Shown piece after piece: positions 44,459 to 56,959 of a stretch of DNA of 64,000 bases (positions are counted from its first letter, which is position 1; every line of letters begins with the position of its first letter). This DNA comes from Calendula officinalis (lineage: Eukaryota > Streptophyta > Magnoliopsida > Asterales > Asteraceae). The stretch covers positions 36,983,257 through 37,047,256 of the forward strand of contig OY970834.1 in the NCBI GenBank assembly GCA_963853835.1, given 5' to 3'. Both the position numbers and the translations under genes were made by a program. The notes under the pieces are model-generated. The model had not been told where the DNA came from. It did not search any database and saw only the letters and a list, made by a program, of their open reading frames with translations.

Positions 44459-44522
44459 AAGTGCCCGGGACACAATGTAGTATGTTTGCCCAATTACATA
44501 CTACATTGTGTCCCGAGCACTT
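44459..44522. repeat. 64-bp hairpin with 27-bp arms
   Basis: AAGTGCCCGGGACACAATG... is followed after a 10-base loop by its inverse with one mismatch (CCCGGG against CCCGAG). TTCCTGCGTTTTAAAATAAG just upstream resembles a mutated Stowaway end, so it may be a relic of an internally deleted MITE. Confidence 0.8.
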
Positions 44523-44798
44523 TTCCATTTGAATATCTCGATGTTCCGGTTGGGGTTAACATGAATTTGAAAGGAAGACACATCCTTTATGGACATGGCA
44601 TTCAATATTTGATTGACTCATTTGCATGATGGAAGGTATATCGTCTTTTAAGTGTTTTATAAGGTTGTGAGTTCAAGTTATGTTATAGATAAAATTAATG
44701 TAAATTTATAGGGTATCATGTTAGCCGTTAAAGAGAAATTTTAAATGATGGAAATATAATAAAAAACAAGAAATTGAAACCCAACTTATATGTTTTGA

Positions 44799-45367
44799 TT
44801 TAAAATTTATTATGAGATTCATCATGAGATAGATTATGGTCATGAAAATGTTATTTACTACCAACACTCCATCTCTGATCATAAAATTGGCTCCCTTCAT
44901 ACTCATCAAGGATCTAAAGGATTCAACCAAGATGCTGCCATTATTTACCAGGTTTAATTAATTCCCATCTCACCCTTAATTAAACTCTTAATTTCTCAAA
45001 ATCTAATTTTTGAAATTTAGTGTTGATTTGTTTTTTTTTTTTTTTTTTATTTTAAATTTTGATGAAGGATTATGGAATGGACAATGGAGTATTTGCTGGT
45101 GTTTTTGATGGGCATGGAAAGAATGGTCAAATAGTGAGTAAATTTGTTAGAAACAAGTTGCCATCAATAATCATCAACCAAAGGAATTCCACCATATCAA
45201 GGGGCAAAACAGTAAATGACCAACATGTTGATTTTGAATTCAAAGATTTCCATATTTGGGAAGAAGCATGTATTAGTGCCTTTAAAGTCATGGACAAAGA
45301 AATTAAGCTTATGGAACATATAGATTGCTCTTGCAGTGGTACAACTGCTGTTATTGTCATCAAACAG
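44799..45367 (+). pseudogene. PP2C phosphatase fragment (N-terminal half)
   Basis: Two exon-like pieces, 44799-44951 and 45068-45367 (donor GT at 44952, acceptor AG at 45066-45067), join in phase 0. They show PP2C motifs: THQGSKGFNQDA, GVFAGVFDGHGKNGQIVS and CSGTTAVIVIKQ. This corresponds to the N-terminal half of plant family-F-type PP2Cs. The frame at 44799-44951 contains no ATG and is closed upstream by TGA at 44796. After the donor at 45368 the next expected exon begins GED (about 45463) but soon meets a stop, and no catalytic C-terminal half (GDSRA, DG.WD motifs) is found. Probably a truncated pseudogene. Confidence 0.8.
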
Positions 45368-45717
45368 GTACCATAATAATGCATCCTTAGCTTGTACAGT
45401 ACAAGCTAGTAATCCACTAGGAACATAAATTGTACATATGAAGTAACTTTTATTCCACAGGGTGAAGATCCCATATTTTCATAATCCGTATGAAGAGCGT
45501 TTGGTACTCCAAGAACTACTTCCTTAGTCAATGTATACGAGCGCGATCCTAAGAACCACTTGTATTTGTACAACTCCGTTTACGTTAACGCTAATTAGTT
45601 TCAAAACCCTTTTCATATCAAGAGTAGTGATGCTTCCTCCTACGTCTACAAATAGATTTTGATCATTTCGGGGGAGGTTTTATTGACTTTTTTTTCTTTC
45701 TAATATACAAATGAGTG
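45368..45717. other. Degenerate downstream part of the PP2C fragment and spacer
   Basis: AG followed by GGTGAAGATCCC near 45462 would be the next PP2C exon (GED...), but the frame does not continue the family sequence. Nothing else is recognised. Confidence 0.35.
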
Positions 45718-45725
45718 ATTGCGAT

Positions 45726-46268
45726 TAGGGGTTCCCAAAGGGCCGAGCCGACCCAAACTCGAATATGCTAGTCGGTTCGAGTGTATTCGACTCTTATGTT
45801 CTTATGTTGATATAAGATCTTTTAACCTGACACGACCAACCCGATTCGTTATGGGTCGGATATCGGGTTATGATTGCTTACCTTTATCCGCTTTCGGGTT
45901 AACCTGATTAGATCCGATAGAAATTTGAATGTCATTTTCCTTTAAAATTTAAGATATTTGTATAATTAACTCAGTTAATTAACACATTAGTAACTATAAA
46001 TCATTCAACAAAAAATTCTTAATAATTATAAGTGTTAAAACCAAAAACCATAACTGCAATATATTAGACATTTTTTCATTTTTATCTAGAAATCCTAACT
46101 TAGAAGTAACCTCGACTAACCCGTCGGGTCAACCCGACTAACCCGAAACCGACACACCTGATTCCTTATCGGGTCAGGGTTCGGGTTAGCATTTTTTCCC
46201 ACCTCAACCCCAACGGGCCCGACCAAATAAAAACTCTAACCCGACTAGACAACCTGATGGACACCCTA
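45726..46268. mobile_element. hAT-like MITE
   Basis: 543 bp, TAGGGGTTCCC at the left and GGACACCCTA at the right, flanked by ATTGCGAT and ATTACGAT (7 of 8 match). Subterminal CCCGACTAACCCG and GGGTCGG-like motifs surround an AT-rich core. Confidence 0.82.
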
Positions 46269-46368
46269 ATTACGATATTCTAAGTTGTATCATATGCATA
46301 AAAGCGGTATAACATCCTTAATCGATTCATCTAAAAATATATATACTGAATGTTATAATAGCAATATA

Positions 46369-46652
46369 CTCCCTCCGTCCCACAAAAAACTTCCCATTTC
46401 ACCCAAAATATTTGTCCCATAAAAAACTTCCCATTTGAGAAAATTGGAGGGACCCACTTAATAAACTAATATTACTTATATTTTATTTATCATTTCTCTC
46501 ACTAACTTTATGTCACTTCTCTTTTATTTATCATTCTCTTTCTAAACTAATCATATATTTTAATCAAATTTATTATCAAATACCCCATCACTATCTATCT
46601 CCTAAAAACATGTGCCCAAGTGAAATGGGAAGTTTTTTGTGGGACGGAGGGA
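46369..46652. mobile_element. Stowaway-like MITE
   Basis: 284 bp, CTCCCTCCGTCCCACAAAAA to the inverse ending ...GGGACGGAGGGAG, TA on both sides. TIRs are the best preserved of the three copies. Confidence 0.9.
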
Positions 46653-46654
46653 GT

Positions 46655-47309
46655 ATTTTTTTACGAAAATGATCATGAAAGCCTCAAGGGTTGCCAATAA
46701 GACGTCAAAATACGCATCATGACTTGTACAATAATCAATAACCGCCCCTGCATTTTAGAACTCAACCCCCACTAATAAAAGTACAAATAATTTATGCACG
46801 CAACTACCACTTAATGACAGCTCTAAGGGTTGTCATTAACAAAACCAATCATAAATGTTGTACATGTATATATAGAGAAATGAAATTTATTCCTTCCCAT
46901 CTTCATACTCAGTTAATAAGATGGTAGGTATAATACCATTACTCACCAATAAATTATATATATTAAAACGCTTAAATTACCATTAATCTATTCCATAAAT
47001 ACACTTGTTATTTTAAAAAGTGTTTTGCTAATGTGTGCCCTATGTGCATACGATAAGATAATGAACGTCTAATAAACCAAAATATATTTAATTAGCGTAA
47101 AATAATATTTATAAATCACTAATACTTTTGTTTTATATCGATTTTACTCTTATCATAATTAAAAATGAAAGTTTTTGATGAATTAAATGTATGGGCATAA
47201 AAAACATTTAAGATTATTATGATGTGCCTCTGAAGCACATATTAGAAAATCCTTTTCAAAAATCACAAAATGCTTTACATGCTTACATCTTTGGCTCTCT
47301 GCCATTACA
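46655..47309. other. Intergenic, no feature seen
   Basis: AT-rich spacer before the VDR pseudogene. Confidence 0.4.
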
Positions 47310-48387
47310 TTATTTCAAATCAAAAGGTTTTTGGTTTAGTGGTATGTGTTTGTCACTTATATTTTGTGGGTCACTCTTTTTTTTGTCTGTCTCCTTTGTT
47401 TTCTTGTTTAATTTGTTGAATATGTTACCGTTTTTTTCTGTTGGAATGAATGATCCTCCTAGTTTGTTTTGTAATGTCGGTGATGAATCAAAACAGATCA
47501 CATTTGGGATGTTTTGGGTGCAATCTTGAATCCACGCAACTGATTCTGGTTTTGTTACTGAAACAATTAGCAAAATGTTTGCAGTTTTTAACTCTGTTTG
47601 AAGATCTTGATAAGTTGCATTAGATTTAAGGTTGTTGTCTATGAATACCACCATTTGGTATTTGTCATCAACCCATTTCAATCTCTCCTCCTGTTTTAAT
47701 ATTCATGCAATATAAACACATGAAAGATCATCAGTTCATCACATAATGGTACGAATTTGTATTTTGTTCATCTAACATTTTATATTAATTTAATAAAAAA
47801 GGTTAATATAAATCCCCAATTCCTTATTTCTCATATCAAAAACACACATTTATTTAGATAAAACCTACTTCCACATAAATATCCCCCAAAATCAAACCTA
47901 ATATTGATCAATTTACAAATATAGCATTCCTATATTTAATTGATCCACATTTATACATTGATCCACATTGTTGAATTTATCTAATTGATGTTACAAAGCA
48001 AAAAAGCCCTAGCATGATCAAATTAATACCGTGAATACTCGCAATTATTTAATCGTAATCAAAATAATAGATAATTAGAAAACCTAATCATCAATAGAAT
48101 CAGATATCTTACTGTATGAAGCATAACATCAAGCCAGGATGCTGATTTGAGAGGAGTGATAGCACCTTCTCCGACGACAGCCGCAATTCTGACATGATCA
48201 ACGAAATTTTCAGGCTCCGTTGAACATGAAGCTAAATCTGATGTAACGTCATCGTTAGTCTGTAAAGCTGAACAATATATGGTTCGTTTAGGGGAAATGA
48301 ATTTGTGCCGGATAACTGAAGGTGGTGTTAAGGCCCGGTTGATCGGAGAGATGCGGCGGTGACCAGAGAATGAAGTGTGGTTGCGAC
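47310..48387 (-). pseudogene. Truncated VDR pseudogene
   Basis: An inverted copy of the VDR gene at 7891. Exon 1 remnant 48113-48387 (RNHTSFSGH...SWLDVMLHT) keeps the donor site, and exon 2 remnant (high end 47690) keeps the acceptor and LKWVDDKYQMVVF. The start codon and the first about 20 codons are gone, replaced by a MITE that starts at 48388. Similarity stops at about 47385, after NKKTKET, so the cysteine-rich and lipocalin domains are absent. The frame then runs into unrelated sequence up to TAA at 47310. No frameshift is seen in the retained part. Confidence 0.92.
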
Positions 48388-48662
48388 TAGCGATGTGCTT
48401 TTTTCCCCAAAAATCAAATTGCAACCGGTTGGACTTGGGCTTGGCTTACGGTTTTCTAATCGGTTCAGTAGTTTTTTTTTTTTTTTTTTTTTTTTTTTTG
48501 TCTTTTTTTTTTTCCGGCTTTTTTCTAGAACAGGAACCGGTTCAGACCTGAATTAACTGAACCAGAACAATTATTTTAGCCGGGTTCTTGGTTCTTGTAT
48601 TTATTAAGTTTTTTGTGTTTTTGGTTCCGGTCTGTTTGACTCTAGAACCGAACACATCCCTA
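48388..48662. mobile_element. hAT-like MITE at the VDR pseudogene break
   Basis: 275 bp, TAGCGATGTGCTTTTTTC to the inverse of TAGGGATGTGTTCGGTTC, with AACCGGTT motifs near both ends and a T27 run inside (about 48472-48499). No 8-bp target duplication, consistent with a deletion at one side. Confidence 0.65.
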
Positions 48663-49546
48663 AAACACTATAATGCGCCGACTACCGAGATGACCAAGAG
48701 GGAGTTTACTAGAAAAGGAGTTACGATTCAAGCCAACTTGTTTCCATCATTTTTTTGGTACTTGTTATGTGATTTTAGGTTGGGAAAGATAAACAACTTG
48801 TATCTTACGTCAAGACCTTCTCGACATACCTATGTTAGAATATTCAAAAATTTATTTAATAAATTAAAAACTAAAGCAGAAAACTCAAATCAAATCAAAT
48901 AAAAAACCGCATCTTTATCTTAAATGTCAATATATGATGATCCGTATTAAGGATGATTTGAGTGTTAAGAATGTCGGACTCTTGGATTGTGGGGTGCTAC
49001 TCCTTTCTTGATGACCGGTTTAAGAAAGGATGATGACCATAAGTTAGCTTTGTGATAATCACCACGTTAATTAGTACTTGGACCCTTAATGAGTACTTGG
49101 GTTTCAACACAAACCAAAAATACAACATTAATATACAAAACTAGTCACAAATCACAATCATATATCAAAGGATCTTGATTTAAAAAAAGAAATTGGGTTT
49201 GATGTTATTGGGTTTAAATTGGGCTAGATTTGGGTTGTACTATATACTTTGTGATTGTTTAGAGTTGATAATTAATAATTCATTTATGTATCTTTTTTCT
49301 TGAGAAAACAAAATTTTGATTTCATAAGTGGTTTTTGTGCGTGCTTTTAAATTTTAAAATTTATAAAATTAAAATAAAGTATAAAGGTCCAAAATGACCA
49401 ACTACCAAGTAGTTGCAAGTTCTCCTACATTTTTAGAGGTTGAAAGTGCAAACTTAGCATCGGCCTCCACAAATCTCATGCCACATGAGAGGTTTAGAGG
49501 AATAGAGAGTCAGGGTTTGAGTCTCGACTCATGGTCACTCGAGTTG
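48663..49546. other. Noncoding part of the inverted duplication
   Basis: Matches about 5760-7020 in inverted orientation (for example AAAAGGAGTTACGATTCAAG and AAGGATCTTGATT). It lacks the SINE present at 6402 in arm 1, which therefore probably inserted after the duplication. No gene. Confidence 0.5.
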
Positions 49547-49551
49547 GTTGC

Positions 49552-50475
49552 TGTAACGACCCGAAATTCGTAAATAAATAAATTGTACAAAAATACGATA
49601 AATATGGATAATTCATTTAAAACGCGTAGGAATTGGTTTCGTGTCGTTTGGACACCGTATGACAAAGTTATGGACGAAACCGGGTCAAGACATGGAAGAA
49701 AAAGTGTAGTCTGGGCTGCCTGGGGAGTTCGCGGCGCGAGGTTGGGGCTCCCGATCGCGAACTTCGAACAGTGAGTTGGTATTTTGGAGACTTGAGTTCG
49801 CGGGCTGTTCACGATCGCGAGGAGTTCGCGACCCGCATAGTTCGCGGCGCGAACTCTTGTTCACGGCGCGAACTTCCCCGACCAGCTGTTTTAAAGTCGG
49901 GTTTGATAGATTGGAGGCATTCCGATTATTATGGTTCCTTAAGGTTTGTGGTAGATTGGAGGCATTCTGATTACCCAATAACTATGAGTCCCGGTAGATT
50001 GGAGGCATTCCGGTTACCGTGGATATGACGGTCTTGATAGATTGGAGGCATTCCGATTATCTTGACATTGGCCAATGATGAAAGAAATGAAGTGACCCGA
50101 ATGGAAATAATATTATTATTATGATATAAATGACATTATGTGACTAGTTGTTTATCGGGTCTAAAACCCATGTATCTCACGAGGCAATTTTGTCTCACGT
50201 ACTATGTTTGTGTTTTTGCTATGTACTCAGGTTCGGGATCGAAGATCTAGGAGGCCAGTTTAGGAGAGGCCTTGTTGAGATTAGCTTGGTGTGATGATTA
50301 GAGCTCTTGTCCTATGGCTAAGATATAATTTGTAACACCATTTTTGTAAACTCTGATAATCTCAAACAAGAAACCTTTTTAGTTTTTGTAAAGTCGGTAT
50401 TTGACACCGATATATTATTACTTACTTTGGGTTGAAATGTTGTTTAAATATTATTTTGAAAAATGAGGTGTTACA
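49552..50475 (+). repeat. Gypsy B 5' LTR, internally deleted
   Basis: Identical in outline to the 3' LTR but missing the equivalent of 55669-56401. The junction is TGA at 49905-49907, a 3-bp microhomology. About four copies of TAGATTGGAGGCATTCCG follow (49908-50065). The lost segment contained the predicted splice donor; the acceptor at 50230 remains. Confidence 0.93.
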
Positions 50476-50478
50476 ACT

Positions 50479-50490
50479 TGGTATCAGAGC
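50479..50490 (+). other. Gypsy B primer binding site
   Basis: TGGTATCAGAGC, three bases after the LTR, as in element A. Confidence 0.9.
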
Positions 50491-50712
50491 TATAGTTTAA
50501 GTGAACTAGGTTGAGTTGACCATCCTAGACTTAGACTGAGCTAGTAGGACCATAAGTTCCATAGGATAGGTATGAATTAACTATTGAGACCTTAAGTATA
50601 AGTTCAAGAGGGTTGACCTTGAAGCAATAGGTCATGTTTGATTTGGGACGGCCCATATTACCGTTATTTTGGCGAATTGACTTCTAAATGATTGATATCT
50701 TATTATAGTAAG

Positions 50713-53700
50713 ATGGTGGAAACTAGAAGTGGAAGGGGTCCACATGATCAAGAACAAGATTCAAATCGTGTTAGCAATCCGGTGTTTGGCCCGGAGAATC
50801 GAATCGATGAGGAGAATTCGGGTGCCGATAGGAACCACACCCCGATAACTGTGGAACATCTTCAAGCTATGTTCAACCAAATGAGGGATGTCGTGAATAA
50901 TGATGTGCATCGGATCCTCAATGAGCATAAGGATCGTGAAAGGCGGGAGGAATCTCCACCCCGCACCAAAAGCAAGTCAAGTAGTGTTGCTCAAACTGAA
51001 AAGTCTTCAACTGAGGAAGAAAGTGACCCCGAGCCAAGGGAAAGAAAGGGTTGTACTTATAAGAATTTTGTGGCTTTCAAGCCCGATAATTACTATGGTA
51101 GCTCCGAACCGAAGGTCACGATCCGTTGGATCCGTGAAACCGAACAAGTCCTTGAAGCTAGTAAGTGTAAGGAAGGGGATATGGTGATCTATGCCTCCCG
51201 ATTGTTGAAAGATGAAGCCCTCGTATGGTGGGACACTATGTATGAATCTTTGGGAAAAAGGGCGGTGTATAAGATGAAATGGGAAGAGTTTGTGAAACGG
51301 TTGAAGGCGAAGTTCTGTCCCGAAATAAATTTGGAGAAACTTCAAGAAGAGTTTGTGCACTTGAAGAAGGAGAGTATGAGTGTAGATGAATACACTAAGA
51401 ATTTCACGGGATTGATCCCGTTTGTGATCAAGTTGTATCCGGATGAGAGATCCCGGATTGTTCGTTATGCCAATGGACTCCCGTGGGAGTATGAGTTGGA
51501 GGTAAAGAGGGCCGCCACACTAGATGAAGCTATTAGTGCGGCGAGGAATGTTGAGGAAGTTGGCCAAAGGAGGATCAATGAAAGGCCAAAGTTTGATAAG
51601 AGAAAATTTGAAGGAAGCTCGGGATCAGTGAAGAAGGGAAAATTCACCCCGACCTACTCTAAGCAATCAAGTGTGGGCACGTGTAAGAAGTGTGGCAAGG
51701 ACCACAAGGGTGAGTGTATGGCGGACTCGAAAGCTTGTTTTAAGTGTGGGAAGCCGGGGCATTTGGCAAGGGATTGACTGGCCAAGTCGTTGGATGAAAT
51801 CGAATGTTACTCGTGCCACGAAAAAGGGCACTATAGTAACTCATGCCCGAAGAAAGGAAGTGAAACAATGGTGTCGACCGCACAAAAGAAAGCGGAGCCG
51901 ACAAAGGTCAAAGGACGAGCCTTCCAACTTACCCGAGATGAATCCGAGGAAGCCCACGATGTCGTTTCAGGTACCCTACTCGTAAATTCTATTCCCGCCC
52001 GGATCTTATTTGACTCGGGTGCTACTTATTCGTTTGTGTCCCGTGATTTTGTTGTGAAATTGAATGTGCCTTTAGAACTTCTTGATGAGATTTATGATAT
52101 TGAAATTGCGGATGGAAAACTTCTATGGTTCAACATATGTGTCGAAATTGTGAGTTAGAAATAGACGGGAGAAAGTTTAAGGTAAATTTATTACCTATGG
52201 AAATTGCGGGATTTGATATAGTCATTGGTATGGATTGGTTGGGTGAACATCAAGCAAAGATTTTATGTGGGAAAAAGATAGTCTCGATCAAGACTCTCAA
52301 TAATGAAAAAGTGTATGTGTATGGCGAGAGACGACACCATTTACCATGCCTTATGACCGCGGTTAAAGCAAGAAAATGTTTAGCCAAAGGGTGTTCGTCC
52401 TTTTTGGCGTATGTTTTAGATGGAAGAAATGAAAAGAAGACGGTGGAAAATGTGAAGGTGATTCGGGATTTTCCCGAGGTATTCCCCGACGATTTACCGG
52501 GATTGCCACCGGAGAGGCAAGTAGAATTCCGTATCGATCTAGTTCCGGGAGCGATACCAATAGCTCGTGTTCCATATCGTTTGGCCCCCACCGAAATGCG
52601 GGAATTGATGTCACAATTGCAAGAATTACTCGACAAGGGTTTTATTCGTCCTAGTTCGTCTCCATGGGGTGCGCCCGTATTGTTCGTTAAGAAGAAAGAC
52701 GGTTCGATGAGGATGTGCATCGATTACCGAGAGTTGAATAAGATGACTATTAAGAACCGTTACTAGTTGCCTAGAATCGACGACTTATTTGATCAACTAC
52801 AAGGAGCCGATTATTTCTCAAAGATCGATTTGAGATCGGGTTACCATCAAGTTCGAGTAAAAGAAGGGGACACCGAGAAGACGGCGTTTCGTACACGTTA
52901 TGGGCACTATGAGTTCTTAGTAATGCCGTTTGGGTTGACTAATGCACCGGCTATTTTTATGGATCTTATGAATCGGGTTTGCAAACCATTTCTCGACAAG
53001 TTTCTTATTGTGTTTATCGACGACATTCTCATTTACTCGAAGACCGAAGAAGAGCATGAAAGTCATTTAAGGCAAACTTTGGAAGTACTACAACGGGAGA
53101 AATTATATGCAAAGTTTTCCAAGTGTGAATTTTGGATTCGGGAAGTCCAATTCCTTGGTCATGTTGTGTCCCGAGAAGGAATCAAAGTTGACCAATCGAA
53201 GATTGAAGCGGTTATGAAGTGGGAACCTCCTCGAACTCCAACCGAAGTGAGAAGTTTTCTCGGGCTTGCCGGTTATTACCGCCGATTTATTCAAGACTTT
53301 TCCCGATTGGCAACTCCACTCACATTGTTGACCCGAAAGAGTAGCAAGTTCGTGTGGGAAGAAAAGCAAGAAAAGGCATTCGCATTGTTAAAGGAAAGAT
53401 TATGTAACGCCCCGATCCTCGCGTTACCCGAAGGCATGGAAGACTTCGTTGTTTATAGTGATGCCTCGAATAAGGGACTAGGATGTGTTTTGATGCAACG
53501 AGGAAAAGTGATAGCTTACGCCTCGAGACAATTGAAGGATGCGGAAACGAGGTACACTACACATGATTTAGAATTGGCGGCGATAGTGTTTGCTTTGAAG
53601 CTATGGCGACATTATTTGTATGGTACAAGGTGCACGTTGTACACAGATCACAAGAGTCTTCAATATGTTTTCACTCAAAAAGATTTAAATATGAGGCAAA

Positions 53701-55301
53701 GAAGATGGATCGAATTGATTAGCGATTATGATTGTGAGATTGTATACCATGCGGGGAAGGCCAATGTGGTAGCCGACGCCTTAAGCCGAAAAATTCATGA
53801 GAAACCAATTAAAGGGAGGTTGACTCGGATTGAAGTAATCTCGAGTATTGTGGAACGAATTAGAAATGCCCAACGAGAGGTGATGGAGAAAGAAGAGTTA
53901 AGGCAAGAACGTTTGGGTAAAAATCAACAATTTGAAGAGAGCAAACAAGGGTTGAAAATCGTTGGTGGTCGAATTTGGGTCCCCAAATTCGGTGGAGCCC
54001 GAAAGGAATTGTTAAATGATGCCCATAAGTCTAAGTATTCGATCCACCCGGGGAGTACAAAGACATATCAAGATATGAAGAAAATGTATTGGTGGCCCGG
54101 GATGAAAGCAAGAGTGGCCAAGTATATTTCTAAGTGTGCCACGTGTGCACAAGTAAAAGACGAGCATCAAGTACCTTATGGGGTAGCTCAATCGTTGCAA
54201 GTACCAGCCGGAAAATGGGAAGATATAACAATGGATTTCATTGTTGGGTTGCCAAGAACGAGCAAGAACCACGACGCCATTTGGGTCATAGTTGACCGGT
54301 TGACCAAAAGTGCATTGTTCTTAGCGATCCGGGAAACCATGCCACTCGAAAAGTTGGCAAAGTTGTATGTGGATGAAGTGGTAAGACTTCATGGGGTCCC
54401 GTTATCGATTGTGTCCGATAGAGATGCGAGGTTTACCTCGAGATTTTGGAGGTCGTTGCAAGAAGAATTGGGAACAAAATTGCGGTTGAGTACGGCTTAC
54501 CACCCGCAAACCGATGGTCAAAGTGAAAGAACTATTCAAACGGTTGAAGATATGTTAAGATCTTGTGTGTTGGATTTTGGGGGTAAATGGGATGAACATC
54601 TACCGTTAGTCGAGTTTTCCTACAATAATAGTTATCACTCAAGTATTAAAATGCCGCCTTATGAGGCGTTGTATGGAAGGAAATTTAGGACTCCCTCGTG
54701 TTGGCTTGAAGCGGGAGAGACAAAACTCACGGGTCCCGAAATTGTGAAAGTGACCAACGAAAAGATTGGAATAATTCAAGCCAATATGAAAGCCGCACAA
54801 GATAGACAAAGAAGCTATTCGGGTTTGAAAAAGAGACCTTATGATTTGAATGTGGGTGACATGGTAATGTTAAAAGTATCGCCTTGGAAAGGCGTGATGC
54901 GGTTTGGAAAGAAGGGCAAATTGAGCCCGAGGTATGTTGGCCCGTTTAAGATTTTGAAACGGGTCGGGTTACAAGCATTTAAGTTGGAACTTCCACCCGA
55001 ACTTCAAGGTGTTCACGATACATTCCATGTAAGTTATTTGAAGAAGTTTGTGGGTGAAGTTGAAAATATCATTCCATTACAAGAGTTGCGGGTTGATGCC
55101 CCAAATCGGTTAATAGAAGAGCCCGAAGCCATATTAGAGTCAAAGACCAAGAAACTTAGGAATAAAGAGATTGAGTTGGTGTTGGTCAAGTGGAAGCATT
55201 CACTTGGGCCGAACTTGGCTTGGGAAGTCAAGGATGAGATTCGGAAAAGGTACCCGAACTTCATAAACTATGATGAGATTCCGAGGACGGAATCTCCTTA
55301 A
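50713..55301 (+). pseudogene. Gypsy B gag-pol polyprotein with two stops and one frameshift
   Basis: Starts at ATG 50713 (MVETRSGRG). The gag matches element A. TGA at 51775-51777 replaces a cysteine in the first zinc knuckle (CFKCGKPGHLARD then stop). A 1-bp loss near 52112 shifts the frame after the protease (LFDSGATYS). TAG at 52764-52766 interrupts the RT just after MTIKNRY. From 52767 to 55301 the frame is open for 844 codons: RT FIDDILIYS, RNase H YSDASNKGLG, integrase finger and DDE, and a chromodomain-like C terminus (LVKWKHSLGPNLAWE). Unlike element A, the C-terminal integrase region is intact. Confidence 0.95.
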
Positions 55302-55313
55302 GGGGTGGATAGT

Positions 55314-56959
55314 TGTAACGACCCGAAATTCGTAAATAAATAAATTGTACAAAAATACGATAAATATGGATAATTCATTTAAAACGCGTAGGAATTGGTT
55401 TCGTGTCGTTTGGACACCGTATGACAAAGTTATGGACGAAACCGGGTCAAGACATGGAAGAAAAAGTGCAGCCTGGGCTGCCTGGGGAGTTCGCGGCGCG
55501 AGGTTGGGGCTCCCGATCGCGAACTTCGAACACTGAGTTGGTATTTTGGAGACTTGAGTTCGCGGGTTGTTCACGATCGCGAGGAGTTCGCGACCCGCAT
55601 AGTTCGCGGCGCGAACTCTTGTTCACGGCGCGAACTTCTCCGACCAGCTGTTTTAAAGTCGGGTTTGACTCATTAAATGCAACCCAAAACCCTAGTTTTC
55701 TCCTACCAGCTGGTATGGGCGATTTTTGAGCATAAAGTGACTATTGGAGCTTAATCTTCACTAAATCTTGGTGATTCTTGCTCCTAGTTGAAGTACAAAG
55801 GTAAATCTTCATCTCTTTTGGGTTTTTAGCCATAGATTCAAGTAGGGAAAGCTTGAATCTCAAACCCCAGTTTTGGATTTGTTCATAAATGGTTTAATGG
55901 AGGTTGAATAGTTTATATCTATGGTATTTTAACAAGGAAAATGTGTTTATAATATGGATCCATGAAAATATGAGGATTTTTGGAATTAGGGTTTGTTAAT
56001 TTGGGGAAATATGATGCTAGTAGTTAACTAGCCATGGATTATGTAGTTAGTATTGATGTTTGATGTAAGTCATTGTATTGGTTTTGGTATTATGTCACTT
56101 GGTGGAAGGATTTGAGGTTCAAGTCTTGGGAAGAGACATTTGTGTTCAAGAAACACATCTTTTGGATAAGCTTGACTAAGGTGAGTACATGTGAACTTTC
56201 AAAAACTGAGTACATAGTTAGTAAATGTTTTATATTTTCATGCTTTATCGAGTCTATAAGTAATTTGGTCAATTATGTGATTACTAATGAATTGCTTATG
56301 TGATAATGAATTGCTTAATTGATTAAGAGATGATGGAGCTATAAGCTCATGATGATAAATGATAAATGATGATGATGATTATAATGTCCCTAGGGCCATG
56401 ATAGATTGGAGGCATTCCGATTATTATGGTTCCTTAAGGTTGGAGGCATTCTGATTACCCAATACCTATGAGTCCCGGTAGATTGGAGGCATTCCGGTTA
56501 CCGTGGATATGACGGTCTTGATAGATTGGAGGCATTCCGATTATCTTGACATTGGCCAATGATGAAAGAAATGAAGTGACCCGAATGGAAATAATATTAT
56601 TATTATGATATAAATGACATTATGTGACTAGTTGTTTATCGGGTCTAAAACCCATGTATCTCACGAGGCAATTTTATCTCACGTACTATGTTTGTGTTTT
56701 TGCTATGTACTCAGGTTCGGGATCGAAGATCTAGGAGGCCCGTTTAGGAGAGGCCTTGTTGAGATTTGCTTGGTGTGATGATTAGAGCTCTTGTCCTATG
56801 ACTAAGATATAATTTGTAACACCGTTTTTGTAAACTCTGATAATCTCAAACAAGAAATCTTTTTAGTTTTTGTAAAGTCGGTATTTGACACCGATATATT
56901 ATTACTTACTTTGGGTTGAAATGTTGTTTAAATATTATTTTGAAAAATGTGGTGTTACA
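55314..56959 (+). repeat. Gypsy B 3' LTR (full length)
   Basis: 1646 bp. Preceded by AAGGGGTGGATAG (PPT). Contains a GTTCGCGGCGCGAAC-type CpG-rich tract (55487-55640), a predicted intron 56181-56714 with donor CTAAG|GTGAGTAC and acceptor TACTCAG|GTTC, and TAGATTGGAGGCATTCCG repeats (56402-56550). Confidence 0.95.

Larger units (their letters stand above)
49552..56959 (+). mobile_element. Gypsy element B (same chromovirus family as A)
   Basis: 7408 bp with a perfect GTTGC target duplication (49547-49551, 56960-56964). LTRs begin TGTAACGACCC and end TGTTACA. The 5' LTR (49552-50475) is only 924 bp because of a 733-bp internal deletion; the 3' LTR is 1646 bp. Pol is highly similar to element A, whereas the LTRs share only the ends, the splice-like sites and short blocks. 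It is inserted in arm 2 of the inverted duplication. Confidence 0.96.
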
